Shown here in pieces: positions 55,001 through 64,000 of a DNA stretch of 64,000 nt (position 1 is the first letter of the stretch; each line of letters opens with the position of its first letter). A program made the position numbers and the translations under genes. This DNA comes from Bursaphelenchus xylophilus (taxonomy: Eukaryota; Nematoda; Chromadorea; Rhabditida; Aphelenchoididae). Under the pieces are notes generated by a model. It had not been told where the DNA came from. It did no database searches and saw only the letters and a program-made list of their open reading frames with translations. Location of the stretch: positions 9,300,001 to 9,364,000 of the forward strand of contig CAJFCV020000002.1 in assembly GCA_904066235.2 (NCBI GenBank). Reading direction: 5' to 3'.

Positions 55001-58000
55001 GTCATGTGGAAGAGATTGAAGATTGCCCATTCTCGTCCATGCCATTGGTCCTGGAGACGTATAATGTAAGTGAAAAATCTTTTTATTTATTGTTTTCGGT
55101 TTTTAGATCAGGAAGTGCCTTAAAGTTGATAAAGATGCCGAATTTCACTTCTCCGGATCAACCAATACCAATTATTATTTGCGCATGAAATCACCAAGTT
55201 TCTCGAAAAATAACCGAAACCTGTACAATGAACTCGACCTCCGCAGGTTTTTCAACGATCTCCTAGATGAAATGGACAAGAATCCGGCGAATGGACTGTT
55301 TTTTGTTTCGATTTTGGACAGATTTTTGAGCTTTGTGGCCACGAAAGCCTTGGAAAATGAAATTTTGTTCAGTAAAGAGGATCGAAATGCGTTTTGGTGA
55401 GTGCTGGAGGGGTTGCAGGTTGTGGTACAGCTATTTAGATGTTAAGTTTGATAGGACGTTAGAGCTTTTAAGATTTTTATATTGATTTAGTGAGATTTTT
55501 AAGGGAAATCTTGAAATTTTTTATTTTTTGGGTATTTTTTAGGATTTTTTTGGGATTTTATTGCTTTATTGGAAAGATGGAATAATGATTTATGATTTCA
55601 GCGATCTCTACGCCCTCTGGAAGCACCTCCGCTCCTCAATTTCCTCCAAAAAACGGTCAAGAAACCCCTTTCAAATCCATCTTTTGGCCGCGGAATTTGC
55701 TGATCCTCTTGCCTTACAAACCATGGATTTTCAGCTAGGAAAGACGGTCAATAAAGCGGTTAAAACGACAGACTCACCTCTTCCATGGCAGTTTGAACGG
55801 CTTGAAATTACCAAAGAAGTCAAAGAGCTGGAAGAATCTGATGATTTGCCCCTGAAATTGTTGGTATCGGCACAAAGGAGTGTTGTCAAATCCAAGACGA
55901 ACCTGTATTCGAATTTGAAGTATCGTAAATGGAGGGATAAGCAAGTGATGGAGCCGAAGAAATGCGAGATTTTGACCCCAATAAGCTTAAAAAAGGAGTT
56001 TGTCGAACTTGGAGGAGATGAATCGGCCGAATTCAATGTGAACAGTCTTGGAAATAGAGCAGAACTGGTCTCTGTAGAGCCGGAAAAGACATTTGAAAGT
56101 GATTGGAATGGGATTGAGAAGAGTTTGGCCATAAGGTAAGAGGATTTTATATTGTTTTAGGTGATTTTTTTTTGTTTTTTTTCGAAATTATGGATAAATG
56201 AAAGTTATTTTTGAACTTTTTTTGAACTGAAAATTGTCTTAGAATACGTGTAGAAGAAAAAAATTGCGGTAGTTTTGTGTAAATGGAACTGGGACAATTG
56301 GGGAAACCGAAAAGTATTATTTTTCTTCGATGAAAATGTCGAAATTAGGATAATCGAGGGTGCTGATTTCGAAAATGACGTTCATTTTTTGGTTGTTACT
56401 TTTTTCCGTAAACAGTACTGTAAAGTAGTAATTTTTTGAATTTTTTTTATGAAAACTTTATTTGGTGGTTTTCGATGGTGCTGCTTTCAAATCAAAAAAA
56501 ATGAATAAGATTTTCGAAATCAGCAAGGTCGAAACCCCCCAAATCTAGTATTTATGAAAAAAATTCAAAAAATTACTACTTTATAGTACTACTTAAGGAA
56601 AAAAGTTACTGTCAAAAAAATGAATGTCATTTTCGAAATCAACACCCTCGATTATCCTAATTTCGTCACTCGAATCGAAGAAAAATAATACTTTTCGGTT
56701 TCCCCAATCGTCTTTTTCCCAATCGTCCAACTCCGGTTTAGATTGGAGGACAATTTTTTTTTTTTTTTGGCATTTGATGCCTAAAATAGCATAATTGTCT
56801 ATTTTTGTTTTATTTGTAGATATCATTGGACCAGAGCGCTCCAGCATCGATTCCGACCAGTTGGCTACAAAAGCGAACGGAAATTCGAAAGAAAACGAGA
56901 GCAATTCCATCTCCTCTCCCTGTTCCAAATACTTGATGATCTCCAAACCGAGGGGACCCCGCAAATCCCAGCCATGAAGTCATATTTTAACCCCACAACA
57001 GCCCCAGTCAACGGAGATTTCAGCCTCGAAATTGCGACCAGACGATTTGTACAAAACTACAAAATCGAAATGGACAATTACATCATGTTCTTGATATCGC
57101 AAAAGGACTTGAAGAGCATTGGCGATAAGGATAGGATTATTGACACGATTTGGCATTACTTTGATTGGTCGGTGCTGGAAGCGGCGGACAAGTTCGATTG
57201 CTGGAGACTGGTGTTTACGGCATTTATTGAGAAGAAGGCGGTGGGAGAATTGTTCAGGATGGCTGTGAGGTAAGGATTTTTTTCGGAATCTTCTTAAATC
57301 TGATGTCTAAAATAAGGTTCAACATGTCTCAAACAGCACTCATAAAAATTTTTATCAATAATTTACAAAGCAAAAACCCAAAAAAAGCTCAATGACATCA
57401 TATTCTCACATTTCAAGAATTTTTTTATATTACACATGACCTGGTGACTAAAATAAGGTCGCTACCTTCTATATTCATATCCGAAACCTCAAAAAATCCC
57501 CTAAATCCTCTCTCAGCATCCCAGTGCACATCCCAAACACCAAATTTCTGCAATAAACCCCAGTTACTACACTACAGTGTCGGACCGGATACAGTGGCAA
57601 AAAACGGACCATTTTGCACCCAGGAAGTAGCGAAAAATGTGGCGAAATACCTCCCTCTTCAAGTGAAAAAACAATCCGAGTTCGAAAGCGTCCCGCTCTT
57701 TTTGTGAGGGAGAGGATGCGCCATTCAAAACGAAGTTTTTTCATTTGGAGAGGGAGGCATTTTGCTACATTTTTTGATACTTCCCGGATGCAAAATGGTA
57801 CGTTTTTTTCCACTGGATCAGGTCCATCACTGTAGTGTAGTAATTGGGGTTTATTATAGAAATAGGGTGTTTGGAATGTGCACTGTGGTGCTTAGAGAGG
57901 ATTTGGGGGTTTGTTGAGGGTTGAGATGTAAATTTAGAGGGTAACGACCTTATTTTAGACACCAGGTCATGTGTAATATAAAAAATGTCTTAAAATGTGA

Positions 58001-61000
58001 GAGTAGGATTTATTGAGCATTTTTGAAGTTTTTGCTCTGTAAATTAGTGATAAAAAATTTTGTGAGTGCTGTTTGAGACATGGCCACCTTATTTTAGACA
58101 TCGGATTTAAGAAAATTTTTGAAACAATACGGTTTTTGATGATTTTTTTGACTTTTTTTAAATAAGTGATAAGCTAATTTTTCAGCGGATTGGAAGACGT
58201 CCTCCAGAACAAACTCCCATCCCATCAAAACGCCCTGGAAGTCCTCGATTTCTTCCTCGAACAGATCGAGCAAAACTTGGAAGAAATCAGCCGGCATGAC
58301 CCAGCTCAACTCAAACTCCTTCTAATAGAATTGTCGGAGAAGTATAGTTTCCGGATTAATCTAAGGTTATGGAGGGTTATCTACAAAGTCGCCCAACTCC
58401 AAGATCCAAAAACCACAGAAGAGATGAGCAAGTTTGTGGAAGAGACAAAGTTGGTCAAAGATAGATTGCCATTGATCTCATTGATGGTTCTGAAGGAGGC
58501 TCATGAAGCGTTGGGACAGGAGAGACGGTGTGGAACGCAAGAGGTGAGATCTTGGTATATTATCCATGAGAAAATTGGTGATTTTTTTTTTGAAAAAAAA
58601 AATTTTTTTTGGGTTTTTTAAGGAATTATAGAGATTAATGTTTTGTAAATGCTGTTTTTAGTATATGGAAGACAATTTTTAGATTCATTATCAAAAATTA
58701 TTGAGTTTTGACCAATTTTTGTCCAAAATATTGGGTCGTCCAGAAAGTTCGTACAAAATCCCGAATAATCTTAATTTTTGATTATTTCCAGGGGAAATTC
58801 TTACTGTTTTGCCTCGAAGAGTTCACTAGCGCTCCGGAAAATAGATTGATCACGGACCTACTGCAAAACGAAAACGATCACACACGCGAATTGAGGCACA
58901 ACTTGGAAAAGGAGATCCTCCAACTTTTCACCTGCTACACTGGTCAAAATATTCGCTGCAGATTGAAACTGAAGGAGCATCAAAATGAAAAACGGCCCCT
59001 GCCGCCGTTCGAGATCCTTCAACGAATATTGCAACTGATTTTGCCCAAGAATTTGCCGTTATTTGATGACCAAATGACGCTGAAATCGGAAGTCATGGAG
59101 CTGGTGCGAATTGTAACTGCTGAATTGGAGGTAAGCGAGATGAGTAGGGGTTTTTTGAAAGGTATGATGAATTTTACAAGGAAATTACTTCTATGGGGTA
59201 TGGAGTTACAGGTCGAGGAATATATCAAAAAAATTGAAAATTTTTCTGATTCAGAATATGTAAAAATTAGCTGCTTAATTTTGGTTTGTAAGGGCGAAAA
59301 AATCTTCAGAAATTTTCTTGCAACACCACATAAATAAGCCTTTTTGGCCAAGTTTTTACCAATTCAAAAGTTTGTTTGGGGCTAAAGTAAACCCTGGCAT
59401 CTTGACAAGCCTTAAGATATCAAATTGGATTAATACTACCTACATTTCTTTACATTGGAACTACTAATTAAGGTATATTATTAATCAAATTTGATATTGT
59501 AAGGCTTGTCAAGATGCCAGGGTTTACTTTAGCTAAAAAAAGATAAAGCTTTTGATTTGGTAAAAACGTGGTCAAAAAGGCATTTGCATGGTATTGCGAG
59601 GAAAGTTCTGAGGGGGTTTTTTACCCTTACGAATCAAAATTGGGCGGCTAATTTTTACATAATTCTGAATCAGAAAAATTTTGGGATTTTTTTGATATAT
59701 GTCTCGACCTGTAACTCCATACCCCTTAGAAGTACTTGCCTTGTGAAATTTTTTAAATGATGTAGCACATTATGGCAGAGAATGGTGGTTATTGTGCAAT
59801 TTTTTGTTTCAGAGTCCATTTACCAGTTCTCACATTGAAGAATTTAATGAATTTGTCGCCAAGAATTTCCGTTTCAAGCCAGTTTTCAACTTTGAATCGG
59901 ACGGAACTCTCATTCTACCGCTAAACTCGATCTTTGAGGACCGCGATCTCTTGGCCTGGCCTAGAATTGACATGGATAAGGACCGCGCGATTGTCACCTC
60001 AAAGTCCCTTTACCTTTCGGCATTTTATCAATACAGAAGCACCGGAAAAGACATCAAAAACTTGGCCTATCAGATATTAATGATGTCCGACGCCTTAACC
60101 CGAGAATTACAATCGAGTGTGTGGATTATGTTGGCCAAGAGTTCGGTGGGAAGCGTCGACGACCTCGCCAAGGACATGGATGAAGTCTTGTTCCCGTTTC
60201 GAATGTCGATATTGCTGAAGGTGGACTGCGCAGAAGCCCATCTGGACCTGGGCAGTATAATGTACCAAATTCATGCACTGGATAGTAGAAAAATGGTGAG
60301 TTTGAAGAGTGTGTGAGAACAGGGTAGAGTATGGAAAATGGATTGGGTTTTGGACGGTTTTAATAGGGTTTGGCACAAAACAATTACCTTGTTTTAGGTG
60401 GAGATTATGTTACACTTGCTATTTTTTGGTTAAAAATTTGCTTTTTTTGATATTTACTTTTGTTTATATTGTCTATATAGTTCTTATTTGACTTCTACTG
60501 CGTTTTTGAACAATTTAATTTAAGAAAATTGACGTTCTCAATGTTACACATGAGCTGGCACTTACAAAAAATATTTAGGGCTAAGAAAGTTGAATTTTTA
60601 TTGCAAAATTAGATTTTTTTGCTGTTACACTTTGCTCACGACTTTATCAAACTGAATAGACGGGTTTCCAATCGAAATAAGAAATTTCAATTTTTCGTGG
60701 TGGGACCCAAATTGAGGAATAATGTTTTCGATCCAAGAGGAAAATTTTGATAGCAGAGTATAAGGTTGTCTAAACAGAGTAGTTTGTGATTGATGTCTTA
60801 TTTTTTTCAGCGTTCCAACCCCTCCGAATCGGACAAACTTGAAGCCCGGAAGAACAACTTGTCCCTGATCCGCGCCTGCCAAACCCACTTCCTCCTCGCG
60901 GACCGCTTCAAAACTCAAGCCATTGACATTGGCTGGCTTTGCTGTTATTTCTCCGGAAAGGTTTCGGAAAAACTCAAAGAGTCGATTGATATTGTCATGG

Positions 61001-64000
61001 ATCATTACACGGAATGTGCCCAGCGAATGCACGATGATCAATACGTCTTCCTTCACAAGATCTCCAAGAAAAATCAGTCGAATTTGGAGCCGCTGGAATT
61101 GTTCTACAGAGTTCATTCGTTCTTGGAAAAGAGGTTTTTTGCGTCGAAGGAGATGAATGGGTAAGGATAATATAAATTTTATTGGATTTTGATGAAAATT
61201 TTTGTATTTTTTGCTGGGTTTGGAGCTGAAAATTTGTTTTTTAAGATAGGAAGGTGTTTATTGTTGAATTTACTGTAATTTTTGCTTTTTTACAGTAGAA
61301 AACTTATTTTATTTTATCGTGTTTTAGGTCCTCCCTAAAGATTCGTCGAAAAATCCTCCATTACATGCAGTATTACTCAACGTATGGCGTCTCAAAGGCT
61401 CCTGACAGCACTACGAAGCAATCAGTACAAAATTTCTTCTCAACTCTTCCAACTACATTCGACGCAATCAACGATATTATACTTGAGCTAACAGAAGAAA
61501 CCCCGGAAAATGAGATCCAGGAAACGATGAGTGAGATGACGGAATGGGTGGAAATTGAAGAGAGAACAAAGACGTTGCTAAAGTCGGCATATGAAAGCAT
61601 TTTGGCCAAATTTCCCCATTACAAAGCGGCCTTCAGACTGGCAGAAATTCAGATTAATGAAGGCAGTTCGACGAAATGTATAAAAACTTTGATGGAATAT
61701 GTCTTCAAAGGTCATAAGAGAATCAATGTTAATGCGAATATCTTCCATGTAAGGATTTATATTGTTTTAGATACTAGGGTAGAATTTTGGAAAAATTGAA
61801 AATTTGAAATTTTTTTGATGAAGTTAATAGAATTGAGCGGGTGAATTACTAGAGTAGGGAGATTTAGGAGGTAGATTAATGGTCTAGTTAGGTGGTACTT
61901 GATATTAAGGGGTATTTTTTGAGATTTTTGAATTTTTATCGGTTTTTTGAGGAAAGGCTTGAGAAATGTCGAAAATGATGTCTAAAAGATGATTATTTTG
62001 AATGTTAGATGTAGATTGAGCACTATGATTTTTCGAAGAGAGCATCAGTGGTTCCTACATCAAAGAATTTTCATGTTTTAGTCGATAAATTTTGAATTTC
62101 GGCCGATATTTTAGAATTTTTGGGCAAAAATATTAAAAAAAATGTAAAAAAGTAGTTAAAATTGCGGATTATTTCCATTGTTTTAAGTCAAGTTTAATGT
62201 CCTATGTTTTAGAACATCACGGAGATCCAGCGCTCCGACTTTGAACGAGGAACCGCCCTTCATTTCCACATTGGCCGCTGCCTGGACCTCTTCCTGAAAG
62301 CCCTCCAAAGAACCCATGATCTGGGCCATGTGATTGTAACTCTCCATTCCCTTTCGAACCCCGCATTCTTCGCCTCGAGCTACCTCAGTCAAGATGTGAT
62401 CCATCAGAAGATCCGCAAGTGCCTTCTTCTCATCAAGAATATGTTAATCCACCCGCGAAATGAATGGGCAACTCATTTCGAACAGTACGAAGTGGTGCTG
62501 CAAAGCAGTGTCACCCACATTGCCAAGGCTGAAGTCAAAGTGGATTCGGCGTTGGTGACGAAATTGGCGGAGTTGTTGGGGAAAACGAAGAATCATTATA
62601 AAAATATCAGGGTGAGTGGAGGTTTGGTGGTTTTTCGAAAATTTTGAGGGATTTTTTGAGATTTTTTTGTGGATTATGGATTGGGTTTGACTTGAAAAGG
62701 AATGTTAGATTAAAGGAAGGTGGAATTTTGGGGATTATTAATCAATTTTTCAAGTTTGATCAATTTTTATATTGTTTTAGGCAAAAAGTTTGGAAGTTTT
62801 AATATTTTTATAGTTTTTGATGTGAAATCATATGTTTTTTTGGTGGGAAATGGATCAGAGACTTCATGAGAGTTATAATTTTGCTTTTTTAAAATTAAAT
62901 TTTACCTATTTTTATATTGATTTAGAGTAAGAAACGAGATTTTTTTTTTTTTTTTGAAATTTATCCGAATTTTTTTCCGGAAGATCTAAAGAACTTGTAT
63001 TTTAGCTGCAGACAATCTCCCGCCCCCATCCAATCCCTCACCGACCCCCACATATCGAAGATTCCTCGGCTTCGACTCAAGATTCCCAATCCGCCAAGGC
63101 CGAGAACGCCCAATTGATCATGGACGCAATGAAACAACTCCGCGCCGTGAAAACCCCTATTCATATGCAACAACAGCTCATCAGATTGCTGGAAAGGTAC
63201 TCGCAGAACGACCCGAAGGTCTTCAAGGTCCTGTTGAAACAGTTTGTTGAACAGAGAACGGCCGAAAAGCGGCCGTTCGCGGAAAATGATCAAAATAAAG
63301 GCACCAAAGCGAGTGAACCTCCACAGAAAATGGCTAAAAAGGTAAGAAATTTGGCGAGGAATATAGTGGAGATTTGGATAGTTGAAGAATTTTTGGGAAA
63401 TGAAGACTTTTGAGCAAAAAATTATATTACTTTAGGTATTTTTTGAAGCTTTTGGTCGATTTTGGTTTTTTTTGTTGTGTTTAAAGTGTGACTAGGATAT
63501 TATATAGGTATGAGGATATTTATGTTTGATTTTCAAAGGGTTTTAGAATGTTTTTTTGACCTTTTTGTTACCTAAAGTAATATAATATTTTTCTAAAATT
63601 GCCATTTTTTGATGTTGAATATAATATCAAGTATAAATTATTGTGTTTTCAGGACGTCCCATCCACCTCTGGCCTCTCAACCCTTCAAGTCAACTCGAAT
63701 TTGTCGAATTCGTCATCCCCTCGAAGAGTTTCACCCAAATCTCCAGCGATTCCTCGGGTTAACGGCGATTCAGCGAAGTCAAAATCCCCAGCGAACAATG
63801 ATTCCGATGATATTGAGATCCTGGGAGTAGTCCCGGCGGCCAAACCGACCTCGACTCAAAATGGAACACAAAAAAGTTCAAAATCGACGGAAAATCCTGC
63901 AAAAGAACCGAAGAAAAGTTCGACTTCCCAGAAAGATATCTCCCAGTTGTCGGTGGAATCGATAAAACAAGTCCTGATCTCGGCTAGACACGCTGGCCCC
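52085..64000 (+). CDS. CABIN1/HIR3-like HIRA-complex scaffold (3' end outside window)
   Basis: Nineteen exons: 52085-52160, 52227-52385, 52421-53244, 53521-53698, 53735-53916, 53953-54117, 54154-54537, 54967-55065, 55107-55396, 55602-56135, 56820-57269, 58186-58543, 58792-59130, 59813-60295, 60811-61160, 61328-61748, 62213-62611, 63006-63341 and 63653 to the edge. They stay in one frame for 2125 codons. Residues 1-300 are acidic and Ser-rich. Residues about 310-475 form TPR-like helices (ITPNKKDLWIRLAKSSARL). A basic RRSTRH linker lies near 660. Further helical repeats run at about 960-1510 and 1690-1900 (LAKFPHYKAAFRLAEI). The tail is Ser/Pro-rich with an acidic-hydrophobic DDIEILGVV. Order and local similarity fit CABIN1, including its C-terminal IKQVLISAR segment. 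CABIN1 scaffolds the HIRA complex that deposits histone H3.3 independently of replication. The assignment rests on recalled similarity; another TPR scaffold is possible. Confidence 0.78.
56291..56718. mobile_element. Foldback element of about 430 bp in a CABIN1-like intron
   Basis: The left block ATTGGGGAAACCGAAAAGTATTATTTTTC is mirrored near 56680-56718 as an inverted copy. The inner inverted blocks GATAATCGAGGGTG and GTAATTTTTTGAATTTTTT are also repeated on the other side. No target duplication was determined, and no other copy was noticed. Confidence 0.65.
57290..58112. repeat. 820-bp palindrome centred on a MITE, filling an intron
   Basis: The arm 57290-57574 (CTTAAATCTGATGTCTAAAAT ...) is repeated inverted at 57833-58112 (... 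ATTTTAGACATCGGATTTAAG). The midpoint matches that of the MITE at 57575-57832. The palindrome takes up nearly the whole intron 57270-58185 of the CABIN1-like gene. Within each arm the block CTAAAATAAGGT occurs twice. Confidence 0.88.
57575..57832. mobile_element. TA-type MITE, CAGTG family, at palindrome centre
   Basis: CAGTGTCGGACCGGATACAG begins the element and GATCAGGTCCATCACTG closes it, with TA on both sides (57573-57574 and 57833-57834). At 258 bp it is the longest copy in the window. Confidence 0.88.
59177..59743. mobile_element. 567-bp palindromic MITE, CAAGGAAAGTACTTC family
   Basis: It is the second copy of the element at 30835-31392: CAAGGAAATTACTTCTATGG at the left, GAAGTACTTGCCTTG at the right, and shared blocks GAGTTACAGGTCGAG and TCTGATTCAGAATATG. 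It lacks the central tRNA-like segment. It lies in an intron of the CABIN1-like gene. Confidence 0.8.

Overview
The window looks like nuclear DNA of a nematode. The protein-coding genes are split by many short introns with T-rich 3' splice sites ending TTTCAG or TTTTAG. Several first exons begin directly after such a site, as expected if transcripts are trans-spliced. The gene set fits: a lysosomal-acid-lipase-like lipase, two tandem DEG/ENaC channel genes, a single-CRD galectin, a CPG4-like secreted protein and a small putative neuropeptide precursor. I cannot name the species. All exon boundaries were placed by eye from splice signals, reading-frame continuity and similarity to known families.

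Layout. 1-5388 is gene-poor and full of miniature inverted-repeat transposons (MITEs). 5389-9804 (+) is a six-exon acid lipase whose introns are swollen by MITEs. 9805-16724 has no gene I can support. 16725-17450 (+) is the neuropeptide candidate, 18678-19711 (+) the galectin and 20709-22134 (+) the CPG4-like gene, which converges on an uncharacterised minus-strand ORF at 22216-22677. 23339-26080 and 26736-32123 (both minus) are tandem DEG/ENaC paralogues with the same seven-exon, all-phase-0 structure. One intron of the second copy has been filled by a 1.07 kb foldback element and a decayed mariner. 32124-36731 is gene-poor but has GC-rich blocks with E2F-type sites.

36732-40021 (+) encodes an atypical E2F (E2F7/8, EFL-3-like) with two DNA-binding domains. 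41374-42794 (minus) is a BTB/KCTD-like gene. 42795-48731 is gene-poor. 48732/48846-50890 (+) is an MFSD14/HIAT1-type transporter. 51198-51565 (minus) is the COX assembly factor COA5/PET191. 52085 to the window end (+) is a giant gene of at least 19 exons and 2125 codons that resembles CABIN1/HIR3, the scaffold of the HIRA histone-chaperone complex; it is cut by the window edge close to its expected C-terminus.

Mobile DNA dominates the non-coding part. At least nine families of short inverted-repeat elements can be separated. The clearest is a roughly 450-bp family with CAGGGGAAGTACTCC termini and TTA/TAA target duplications (PIF/Harbinger-like). A second has CAGTG termini and TA duplications (Tc1/mariner-like). 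Two copies of this second family sit exactly in the middle of larger, otherwise unrelated palindromes, which suggests that the element triggers palindromic duplication of its flank. From about 34 kb to the end, non-coding DNA also carries many copies of a short motif with core TATATTAC...CATG in both orientations; it is nearly absent from the first 34 kb.
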